A DNA stretch of 64,000 bases, taken from positions 62,001 to 126,000 of the forward strand of contig JADHSM010000005.1 in assembly GCA_016776905.1 (NCBI GenBank), read 5' to 3'. Below are positions 17,881 to 26,179 of this stretch, piece by piece. The position numbers were made by a program, and so were the translations under genes. The stretch is from Planctomycetota bacterium (GTDB lineage: Bacteria > Planctomycetota > UBA8108 > UBA1146). The notes beneath the pieces were generated by a model. It was given only the letters and a program-made list of their open reading frames with translations, was not told the origin of the DNA and did no database searches. Each line of letters opens with the position of its first letter. The stretch's first letter is position 1.

Positions 17881-18753
17881 ATGAATACTTACATTTCACC
17901 AACTATTCTTTCAAATGCTTTCGGCGTGAGCCCCTCGACCCTTAAGCGTTGGTCCGACAAGGGGATTCTCAAGAGCGATCGTACTAGAGGTGGCCACCGC
18001 CGCTTCAGTATCTCGGAAGCGATCCGCATGTCCCGGAATCTGGGCATACCGTTCAGAAATCCGGAATCGATAGGCCTTCCAGAGCCTATATTGCCCACTG
18101 GCATATCAGGAGGCCGCGAGCCCTTTGAGCTTCTTCATGAAGCTCTCAAGGCTGAAGACCTCCATGAGTCACAGAGAATAGTCTTGGGGCTATTTCTCTC
18201 TGGAATGCCCCTCGTCGAACTCCTAGAAGATGTGGTCACTCCAGTTATTTCCAGACTGGGCATGCAATGGGTCAAGACCCATTCAGGAATCGCTAGCGAA
18301 CACGCAGCGACCCAGATGCTCCTGGAAACATTGGGGACCCTCAAAAATTTAATCCCGACAGCAGAAGGAAGAGTTCTGGCTATCGGCGGCGCTCCTGCAG
18401 GAGATCCTTACAGGATCCCCACAACGATGGCAGCTTTGACGGTCCAAGATCTCGGCTTCAAATCCGTGAATCTTGGACCTAATCTGCCTCTCGAATCACT
18501 CGTGGAATACGCTCGGAAGGAAAGGCCCCGGCTTGCGTGGCTCTCAACGACCTCTAGCGACCCGATGCCCATGCTTCAAAGAAAGATCCACTCTGTCGCA
18601 GAAGAGCTGCACTCTTTAGGTGTACTATTGGTAGCGGGGGGCCGTCAAGCTGGGAAGTTGACAAGACGTCCTATCCCTAACCTAATCGAGTTCAGATCCC
18701 TGAAACAATTCAGGGCGTTTTGTGAACGACTGCTGACGCCCAGCAACATTTGA
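17881..18753 (+). CDS. MerR-family regulator with B12-binding-like domain (CarH/LitR type)
   Basis: A 290-residue regulator. Residues 1-70 form a MerR-type winged helix (SPSTLKRWSDKGILKSDRTRGGHRRF). Residues about 85-160 form the helical B12-capping domain and keep the W-x9-E-H motif (W130, E140, H141) that encloses adenosylcobalamin in CarH photoreceptors. Residues about 165-285 look like a cobalamin Rossmann domain (NLGPNLPLESL, STTSSDP, VAGGRQAG). However, the E/D-x-H-x-x-G signature reads D-P-Y-R-I-P: the cobalt-ligating His is Tyr177, and the residue after W130 is Val. It may bind B12 in another way or act without it. It probably controls the lipid genes beside it and itself. The ATG is fixed by the promoter; a TTG further left is not used. 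Confidence 0.85.
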   Translation: MNTYISPTILSNAFGVSPSTLKRWSDKGILKSDRTRGGHRRFSISEAIRMSRNLGIPFRNPESIGLPEPILPTGISGGREPFELLHEALKAEDLHESQRIVLGLFLSGMPLVELLEDVVTPVISRLGMQWVKTHSGIASEHAATQMLLETLGTLKNLIPTAEGRVLAIGGAPAGDPYRIPTTMAALTVQDLGFKSVNLGPNLPLESLVEYARKERPRLAWLSTTSSDPMPMLQRKIHSVAEELHSLGVLLVAGGRQAGKLTRRPIPNLIEFRSLKQFRAFCERLLTPSNI

Positions 18754-18766
18754 GATCGAGACCCCA

Positions 18767-19729
18767 TTGCTAAACCCACTTTCCCGAGATTCTGAACTCA
18801 CCTCTCCCCCCCAGAGGGGTGAGTCAGTTCTCATCACTGGCTCTTCGGGCCTTGTCGGCACCGAGCTGACCAAGATACTTGAATCCCAAGGATACCGTGT
18901 CGTAAAAGCGGTCCGAAGACCCCCCCGATCCTCAGGCGAGCTCGAATGGCAACCGCTCATTCCCTTTGAACAGATCCCGGTCGATCAACGTGCGGCGTTC
19001 GAAGGGTTTGATGCGGTGATCCATCTGGCTGGAGAAAATATTGCTGGTGGGCGCTGGAACAAAAACCGCAAAGAACGCATCCGCAATAGCCGCATCGAAA
19101 GCACTCAAAATCTTTGCCAGTTGCTCAACTCATTAGAATCACCGCCAAGAATTTTTCTCTCTGCGAGTGCCATCGGAGGGTATTCCCAGACTACGGACAA
19201 AGCCCAAACTGAAGAAGATCCTTTCGTCGATGGTTTCTTGGGAGAAGTCTGCAGCGGCTGGGAACAATCCTCAGAAATTCTGGAAGAAAAAGGAATCCGC
19301 AGGGTGCTTCTACGGATCGGATTAGTCCTGTCGCCCCACGGAGGTCTCCTCCAAAAATTAGTCCCCATTTTCAAATGCTTCCTAGGGGGAAAGATTTCTC
19401 ACGGTCAGCAGTGGATGAGCTGGGTAGATTTGGACGATTTGATTCAGATCATCCTGTTCTCGCTGCAAAACCAAAAGATCAAAGGGCCTATCAACTGCAC
19501 CGCGCCCGGGGCGGTTCGGAACGAAGACTTCACTACGATTCTGGCAGCCAAACTGAGACGACCGGTCGCCCCCCGTGTCCCGGCTCTCGCCTTGAAAGTC
19601 CTTTACGGTGAAATGGGTCAAGCTCTGATCATCAACGGGGCTCGGGTATTGCCCACCAAGTTGGAGGCCGCCGGATACCGATTCCGGCACCCCGACCTTC
19701 CTTCCTGCCTGCGAAACCAGCTGACCTAG
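18767..19729 (+). CDS. TIGR01777 family NAD(P)-dependent epimerase (YfcH-like)
   Basis: A 320-residue protein of the extended short-chain dehydrogenase group. VLITGSSGLVGTELTKILESQGY is the NAD(P) site, and VIHLAGENIAGGRWNKNRKERIRNSRI, FLSASAIGGY, LLRIGLVLSPHGG and MSWVDLDDLIQIILFSL are family hallmarks. The substrate is not known. No ATG fits the N-terminus, so a TTG 13 bases after the regulator stop is the best start; initiation may depend on upstream translation. It is likely co-transcribed with the CarH-like regulator; similar epimerases accompany light- or singlet-oxygen-regulated lipid clusters elsewhere, which supports a role in the same response. Confidence 0.82.
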   Translation: MLNPLSRDSELTSPPQRGESVLITGSSGLVGTELTKILESQGYRVVKAVRRPPRSSGELEWQPLIPFEQIPVDQRAAFEGFDAVIHLAGENIAGGRWNKNRKERIRNSRIESTQNLCQLLNSLESPPRIFLSASAIGGYSQTTDKAQTEEDPFVDGFLGEVCSGWEQSSEILEEKGIRRVLLRIGLVLSPHGGLLQKLVPIFKCFLGGKISHGQQWMSWVDLDDLIQIILFSLQNQKIKGPINCTAPGAVRNEDFTTILAAKLRRPVAPRVPALALKVLYGEMGQALIINGARVLPTKLEAAGYRFRHPDLPSCLRNQLT

Positions 19730-19770
19730 CCCCTGCTGCTCATCGGGTATTCCCAAATCGCAGATCCCCT

Positions 19771-19852
19771 CGCCAAAAAAACCGCCATAAAAAACCCGCC
19801 ATAAAAAACCGCCATAAAAAAACCCCGGTGTCCCTTTGCAGGAACACCGGGG
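19771..19852 (-). terminator. Terminator with repeated U-tracts
   Basis: On the minus strand a 9-base stem CCCCGGTGT/ACACCGGGG (with an extra CC/GG in the loop) is followed by TTTTTTT and then by three 13- or 14-base copies of a unit containing ATGGCGG and TTTTTT. It terminates the 1990-residue protein gene and faces the end of the plus-strand epimerase gene. Confidence 0.85.
19774..19822. repeat. Short tandem repeat (CCGCCATAAAAAA-type, three copies)
   Basis: Three near-identical 13- to 14-base units plus a partial first one (CGCCAAAAAAA) lie directly next to the terminator stem. On the minus strand they give successive T-runs, probably back-up release sites or slippage products. Confidence 0.6.
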
Positions 19853-19896
19853 TCAAGTGCCTCAAAAGCACTTCATGACTGAATCCAAACGGTAGA

Positions 19897-22800
19897 TCAG
19901 CACCCTCCATCATAACTGTTGCACTCTTCACCGGAGGGGCTCACGCCACAATCCGGGAAGGGAGCAGACGGCATCGGGCCGGAACTGAACTGGTAACTGA
20001 AGGTGTAAATGGCATCCGCCACGTCGATCACTGAGTCCGCGTTGGTATCACAAGCCCCAAAACACTCTCCGGCAGATCCACTCTGGAAGAGGAAGTTGAG
20101 GGAGAAAATGCCGTCGGCAATGTCAATCAACCCGTCACCATTGCAATCGGAACGACGGAAGGCGACTGCGGTGCTACCCGCAAGCTCTCCACCAACGCCA
20201 GAGGCGACATAGGTCGTTCCGTCAGATCCACTGACCACGTTCGGTACCGAAGGTGCGCCCAGATTGTTGGTGAAATCGATAGCGGTCACCCCACCTGTAG
20301 CCGTGGCAGAAAGAGCCAGGTTCAGATGGACGGCCGTTTCAGAGGTGGCGTAGTTCACGGTGTCAACACCACTGAAATCCGTCACACAACCGATCGTCAC
20401 CCCGTCAGCGAGGGCATTTGACTCGAAGAACTCCGGGCCGGCTCCCGCTCTGACGGCTGCCAGAGCTCCGGCAGGGGTTGCACTTGCGAAGTCGTACTCC
20501 GCAGTGTCGTAACTGATACCCATGGAGAATCCAGCAACAGCGGTGCTGCCAGAGAGATCCTCAATGGAGACGGCAACATCCGTTCCGCCCGTCTCGACAA
20601 TTGTGCTTGCCGGAACAGCGAAGGTGAAGATCGGAGCCGCCGGGGAAACCGTGACAGAACCATTGAAACCTGCAGCGTCAAAGGTGTTACCAGCCGCATC
20701 GCTCACCAGATTTTCGACAGAACCCTCGGAATCAATGCTCACGTCGGCGGAAATCACGCTGGTGGATCCGGCAGCCACATTGACGTCGAAGGCCAGATCG
20801 ACCACATCTGCAGCCGAGGTGAAGCCGAGAAGCTCTGCACCGTCAAAATCGAAGACACAACCCACAGTTGCGGTGGCACCGGCAATCGAAGCCTGGAAGA
20901 ACTCAGCTCCAGCACCGGCGTCGAGGGCAGAAAGGCCCGCTCCTTGTGAAATCGTTGCAACGGAAAGCACACTGGCATCCCATTCAAGAGACATCTGGAA
21001 TCCACTGAGAGGGATCGCCGAACCGGAGTTCTGGGAAATCGCCACAGTGGTGGATCCGGATCCTTGACCGTTGGTGCCGTTGTACTCACCACTTCCATTG
21101 GCCACGACAAACTCGAAGGGCGAGGGTGCCGGGGACAGAGTCACGGTTCCATCAACACCTGCCATGGCGTAAGTCACGCCAGCGGCATCCGTCACCAGGT
21201 TATCAACCGCGGGGTTGCCAAGGCCGTCAGTGACGGTCAAATCGGTCGTCACAGTGGCACTGCTACCGGCATTGAATCCGGTCAGGGCGTAGTTGACGAC
21301 TGCAACTTCTTCACCGGCGAAGGTGATTTGGTCGCTACCAGCACCGTTGCCGAAGCTGAAGATACAACCGACAGTGACCCCACCGGAAAGCAGATTGGCC
21401 TCAAAGAAGTCAGGACCCGCACCGCTGTTCAATCCCGACAGTCCAGAACCGGCGACGACACTGTCTGCCTGAAGCTGGACACTGTTGTGGGCGACGGCGG
21501 CACTGAAACCGCTGGCAGCGATGGTCCCGGTCTGATCGATACTAAGGGCAGCAGAAACAGATCCGGAACCGGTGGCATCATAGACACCCGCGGCATCCGC
21601 CACCGTCAAAGTAAACGGAGGAGGCGGCGGGGTCAGGGTGACCACACCATCCACTCCTTCCGCCGGGTAGGTCACACCCAGGGTGTCCGTCACCAGCGAA
21701 TCAGTGGCAGGAGATCCAAATCCGTTGACCACGGCGAGGGTGGTGCTTCCCCCGGGTCCTCCAGCCTGAGCTCCGGTCAAGGAGTAGTTGAGGACCACAA
21801 CACCAGCAGCGCTGGAGTAATCAACAGGCTCGGCATTGTCAAAGTCAAAGATACAGCCGATGGCCATACCATTGGCGCCAATCGTCGCCTGGAAGAAGTC
21901 CGGTCCTGAGCCACCGTTGAGTGATCCAAGATCCGGGTGGGCATCTGCTCCAAGGGCCTGCAACTCGACCGGGTCATGCGCCACGGCGAGTGAGAAACCA
22001 CTCACAGAAATGGCAGAAGCAGCGGTCTGGGCGAGGGCGACATTGGTTGCAAAAGATCCGGCACCGAGAGAATCAAACTCAGCATTGGCATTGCCAATTG
22101 TGTAGGTGAACGGTGCAGGAGCCGGTGAAAGGGTCACTGTAGCACCCACCAGGATCGGCGCCTGGGTGCTTCCGTCTGGGAAGGTCACCAGGTTCTCGAC
22201 TGCCGGGGATCCGAGATCGTCAGCGAAAGCAAGATCTGTCGTCACCGTGTCGGTCGAACCTGCCAGTCCTCCGGTCAGGGAGTACTCCACATTGGCAACC
22301 GTGGTTTCCGCTTCGTAACTGAGCGTAGTGACACCATTGAAGTCGTAAACGACTCCCAGAGTCCAACCACCACCCAGAATGGTAGAGGTGAAGAACTGAG
22401 CAGCACCCGGAACCGGTTCGGTCACAGCCTTGGCGGCCATGGCTGCAACTTCATTGCGAACTCCCATGGAGAATCCACTCGTGGCGATCGGAGCCACAGA
22501 GGAAGTCTGGGTAATGCTGACCGAGGTGGCTACGGTACCATTTCCATCCGTACCGTATTCACCGGTTGCATCGGCAATAGCAAACTGGAAATCCGGAATC
22601 GGTGCAATGATTCTTACTTCACCGGAGATCCCGCCGGTTGCGGCGGTAACCCCACCGGCCACAGCCAAAGCTTCAACAGCAGGAGATCCCAGCGTATTGC
22701 AGATGTCGATGCTGGTGGTCGAACCAGCAGCACCCAGTACATCGTAAGTGGCGACGGTCGTCTCGATTCCGAAGCCCGGAGCAATCGTCAAGCCACTGCT

Positions 22801-25800
22801 GCCAAGAGACATGACAACGCCAACGGTGTATCCACCGGCAACGACCTCGTAGTTGGTGAATTCAGGTGTTCCAACACCAGATCCGGTGGTGACGGAAACC
22901 AGGCTCAACTGAGTGGAATCCTGACAGGCACCGTAACTGTATGCGTCAACATCGGCACCGTAACTATCGAGATAAACACTGATGTCGGTCAACTTGGTAG
23001 ATTCAGCCTCTTTGCTCTCGGTTCTCAAATCCTGATCCGGCAACTCGACGATACGGTAGGCCGTGGTCGAACCGGAAACCTCATTGGCCACCAGGATGAT
23101 GGCGGATCCAGTCGGGTTTTGATCTGCGGGAACAAAGACGATGCCTTCAGGACCAAGGTCGCCGGCAGTACCTGCTTCGGCATTACCGCTGAAGTCGCGA
23201 TTGTTGATGTAACTCAACAGATAGGAGTTCGCCGGATCTGTGACGTCGTAGAGGTAAATGCCACCCTGACGTTCAGCACCAACAAAAGCGAAGGTACGGC
23301 CATTGATTTCACCGACGGTAACAGCTTCAGGCTCGATACCCTTGTTATCAGAACGGCTCTCAAAAGAGTCATTCTCATCATTGTTGGAGTTGAAATCGAA
23401 AGGATCATACCCGGCAACGACACGCTCCAGCTCACTGCCGGAATCGTAGACGAGAACTCCGCCGTTGGTCATATCCCAGATCGAGAAAGAACGGGCACCG
23501 TAAACGTGAAGTTCATCGAAGTCACCGTCACTATCAATATCACCATCGATGGTGGAGGCTCCGAGGCGACCCAACTGTGAACGCTGCTGAAGATCAGCGG
23601 CATTGGGGAAAACCGTCGGATCGAGAACGAAGTCCTCAATACGCTCATCCTCACTTCTGGCATCTCCCTCGTTGGCTGTCACGAGGTAAGTGTTTCCATT
23701 GGCGCCGTAGGCCACGGCGGAGTCTGGCATGTGCATGCCAAGTACAGGCCAGTTACCGATATTGATGCCGGAGTCACGATCACTCGGGTCCAACTCGTTA
23801 CCGGGCAAGGAGTGATCTTTACGGCCAAATGCGACTATCTCAGTGAAGGAAGCAGTGGCAATATCAAAGACGACCACGGCGTTCGCTTCCTGACACACTG
23901 CATAGCCAGTGTTTCCATCTGGCGAAACAGCTATGTACTCCGGCTCCAGATCCTGACTGGCGGAGTTGCCGGGGAAAATCCGAATGCCTTGTGCACGAAG
24001 AGCATCCTCAGTGCCATTCAGGCTATCGAATGTGACTGTCGAGGTGGTGCCGGCCATCAGGTCGACAATTGTTACAGATCCATCCGGATCGACAGCGCCA
24101 CTCGGCTCACCTTCGTCAGCCGTAAGTGCGTAGTTCCCTGAGACGAAAACCATATCAGGGAGAGCACCCGTAGCATAAGTAGCGATTGCGCAAACATTGG
24201 CTGAACCAGGAGTATCAGTTCCCTCTGCAATATCGAAATCGCTGACGATCCAGTCACCCGCCACAGATCCATCACTGCCACAACGTGAAACGTGTCCGGG
24301 GACAAATGTTCCATCAGGGCCGACTACCGTGGTGGAGTAAATCAGGTTACCAGCGGTCGTTTGACCGTTTGCATCCAGTGGATCCTCGACCAGGGCCACA
24401 CTGTCAACAACCGTGGCTCCCCACTCCAGAACACCGTCGCCAGCAGTATCAACATTGTCACCTGCAGCATTGGCAAAACCGGTGACCAGGAAGTAGGTAC
24501 TATTCTGGCTGTTCTCGTGATTGAGATCATTCGAAGGAACCGTCAGATCTGCAGTTCCCAAAGTGAAGGAGGTCTCCGCGATCAAGAAGGTTCCATCTGC
24601 GGGGACGACTTGGCCATCCAGGCTGATTGCGGTCTCGATGGTGCCGGAAGGGGAATCACCGATCACCACATAGGTCAATCCCGTCAGATCCGTACCTGGA
24701 GCCGCCGCGATTTCCACATACTCATCATTGTCCGCACCGGCCTGGTCAATCCGAATCTCACTGAGAATCGGAGTCCCGGAGTAAGCAGAGCCAGGCATAT
24801 CGAAGACCTGAAGCTTTCCGGGATCCGTGGCCACAGCGGAAGGAACAGAAGCGACAATGCGGCTCGTGCCAGCATCATCCCAAACCCGTACATGAGTCGG
24901 AGCACCAGCAGCAGCCAGAGTATTGATCTTTGTCAGATTACCTGCGGCATCCAATTGAAGAACGTCTACTGAACCGCTGTCGGAGTTGGTCACAAAGACT
25001 TTTCCGGAAGCAGCGTCGTAGGCCACGATCTCTGCAGCGCTCTCGTCAAAGATACCAGTGGTGTATGAACCAAGAACTTCAAGGCCAAGCCTGTTGGCAC
25101 TGAGAGCTGGTGTCACACAAGCCGCATTGCCAAAGCAATCCGGATCGTCACAGTCGACCAGGTTGTCTCCATCATTGTCGAGGGTGTCGGCGCAATCCTC
25201 AGCAGGACAGAAGTTTTCAGCTCCGGGAGTATCATCTGCACCACCGAAATCAGAGATCAACCAACCCTGACCACAACGGCGAATCGCCCCGGGAGGAAAA
25301 GTACCGTCGGGACCGATAGTTGTGGTTGAGTAAATGTATTCACCTGAAGCAGGAATATCAAAAGTCTCCACAGTGGAAACGGAATCGAGAACGGCGACCC
25401 ATGCAAGAGCATCCACAACAGCATCACCATCGGTATCCACAACCAAATCCAGGACACCGTCGTCATCGAGATCAAGATCGGTCTGCTCAGAAACCATCAG
25501 CGAAGCGCCGAGGGCATCCAGCTGACCCACAACAAGAAGGTGTGTCAGGTTGTCACTGTTTTCAATACTGAAACCATCGGCAACATAGAATCCATTGGCA
25601 TCGATGACATTGCCGGAAAGATCAACGATTCTTTCGGCAACACCTGAGCCGCCGGTACCATCGCCGATGACAATATAAAAAATGTTGTCGAGAGTGGTTC
25701 CTGGGAAACCTTTGATCTCCACAAATTCAGTATCAGCTCCCGGATTGTCTATTTTGATTTCATTGAGATAAACACTGTCTCCGGCTTGAACGCTGTTGAT

Positions 25801-25869
25801 TCCGTAACATAGAAATGCAACCAGCAGTGCCAAGGGCACTGATGGAACTCTATAACAATACTTTGACAT
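19897..25869 (-). CDS. Giant secreted protein: lamin-tail, choice-of-anchor I propeller, six cohesin-like repeats, dockerin
   Basis: A 1990-residue exported protein; the ATG has AGGAGGATCAAA before it and opens a signal peptide ending near NSVQAG. Domains in order: lamin-tail-like (about 33-225), a Cys/Asp calcium motif CADTLDNDGDNLVDCDDPDC, the start of a 'choice-of-anchor I' beta-propeller (about 259-360), a second lamin-tail-like domain (about 365-560) inserted there, the rest of the propeller (566-940; TANEGDARSEDE, KGIEPEAVTVG, ANEVSGSTTAYRI), six cohesin-like beta-sandwich repeats of about 160 residues, and two dockerin-like repeats (about 1903-1990). Propellers of this family are often labelled alkaline phosphatase, without proof. 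It probably sits on the cell surface as a scaffold. A terminator follows. Confidence 0.88.
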   Translation of the reverse strand: MSKYCYRVPSVPLALLVAFLCYGINSVQAGDSVYLNEIKIDNPGADTEFVEIKGFPGTTLDNIFYIVIGDGTGGSGVAERIVDLSGNVIDANGFYVADGFSIENSDNLTHLLVVGQLDALGASLMVSEQTDLDLDDDGVLDLVVDTDGDAVVDALAWVAVLDSVSTVETFDIPASGEYIYSTTTIGPDGTFPPGAIRRCGQGWLISDFGGADDTPGAENFCPAEDCADTLDNDGDNLVDCDDPDCFGNAACVTPALSANRLGLEVLGSYTTGIFDESAAEIVAYDAASGKVFVTNSDSGSVDVLQLDAAGNLTKINTLAAAGAPTHVRVWDDAGTSRIVASVPSAVATDPGKLQVFDMPGSAYSGTPILSEIRIDQAGADNDEYVEIAAAPGTDLTGLTYVVIGDSPSGTIETAISLDGQVVPADGTFLIAETSFTLGTADLTVPSNDLNHENSQNSTYFLVTGFANAAGDNVDTAGDGVLEWGATVVDSVALVEDPLDANGQTTAGNLIYSTTVVGPDGTFVPGHVSRCGSDGSVAGDWIVSDFDIAEGTDTPGSANVCAIATYATGALPDMVFVSGNYALTADEGEPSGAVDPDGSVTIVDLMAGTTSTVTFDSLNGTEDALRAQGIRIFPGNSASQDLEPEYIAVSPDGNTGYAVCQEANAVVVFDIATASFTEIVAFGRKDHSLPGNELDPSDRDSGINIGNWPVLGMHMPDSAVAYGANGNTYLVTANEGDARSEDERIEDFVLDPTVFPNAADLQQRSQLGRLGASTIDGDIDSDGDFDELHVYGARSFSIWDMTNGGVLVYDSGSELERVVAGYDPFDFNSNNDENDSFESRSDNKGIEPEAVTVGEINGRTFAFVGAERQGGIYLYDVTDPANSYLLSYINNRDFSGNAEAGTAGDLGPEGIVFVPADQNPTGSAIILVANEVSGSTTAYRIVELPDQDLRTESKEAESTKLTDISVYLDSYGADVDAYSYGACQDSTQLSLVSVTTGSGVGTPEFTNYEVVAGGYTVGVVMSLGSSGLTIAPGFGIETTVATYDVLGAAGSTTSIDICNTLGSPAVEALAVAGGVTAATGGISGEVRIIAPIPDFQFAIADATGEYGTDGNGTVATSVSITQTSSVAPIATSGFSMGVRNEVAAMAAKAVTEPVPGAAQFFTSTILGGGWTLGVVYDFNGVTTLSYEAETTVANVEYSLTGGLAGSTDTVTTDLAFADDLGSPAVENLVTFPDGSTQAPILVGATVTLSPAPAPFTYTIGNANAEFDSLGAGSFATNVALAQTAASAISVSGFSLAVAHDPVELQALGADAHPDLGSLNGGSGPDFFQATIGANGMAIGCIFDFDNAEPVDYSSAAGVVVLNYSLTGAQAGGPGGSTTLAVVNGFGSPATDSLVTDTLGVTYPAEGVDGVVTLTPPPPPFTLTVADAAGVYDATGSGSVSAALSIDQTGTIAASGFSAAVAHNSVQLQADSVVAGSGLSGLNSGAGPDFFEANLLSGGVTVGCIFSFGNGAGSDQITFAGEEVAVVNYALTGFNAGSSATVTTDLTVTDGLGNPAVDNLVTDAAGVTYAMAGVDGTVTLSPAPSPFEFVVANGSGEYNGTNGQGSGSTTVAISQNSGSAIPLSGFQMSLEWDASVLSVATISQGAGLSALDAGAGAEFFQASIAGATATVGCVFDFDGAELLGFTSAADVVDLAFDVNVAAGSTSVISADVSIDSEGSVENLVSDAAGNTFDAAGFNGSVTVSPAAPIFTFAVPASTIVETGGTDVAVSIEDLSGSTAVAGFSMGISYDTAEYDFASATPAGALAAVRAGAGPEFFESNALADGVTIGCVTDFSGVDTVNYATSETAVHLNLALSATATGGVTAIDFTNNLGAPSVPNVVSGSDGTTYVASGVGGELAGSTAVAFRRSDCNGDGLIDIADGIFSLNFLFQSGSAGECFGACDTNADSVIDVADAIYTFSYQFSSGPMPSAPFPDCGVSPSGEECNSYDGGC

Positions 25870-26179
25870 TTTGATCCTCCTCATAAGTCGGACAGAATCC
25901 GTTTGGCTAAACCTATTGAACTTTCGGAAGACGACGGCTTCCGGCCTCATTAATAGACAGTACTGGTGTGAAGGTCTGGAAAAGCCAAGGACAACGAGTG
26001 AGTAAGGTTATGTGAATCCAAGAGTAAAAAAGTGTGAAGATTCTTGAGGCTGCATTGAGAGAAGAATGGCTTAAATACTGTGACTATCTCGGCTTTTTGA
26101 TTTTGGAGGATGCGGTCCTCATCAAATCTCGTCGGCTGAGTATGGCAGCTCAAAAATTGCCCTAATCTTGGACACCCGA
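25870..26179. other. Gap upstream of the giant surface protein
   Basis: About 310 bases with no supported gene. It must hold the promoter of the giant protein and the end of the upstream minus-strand pair. A hairpin GAGGACCGCATCCTC is visible on the minus strand near its right end but has no T-run. Confidence 0.5.
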
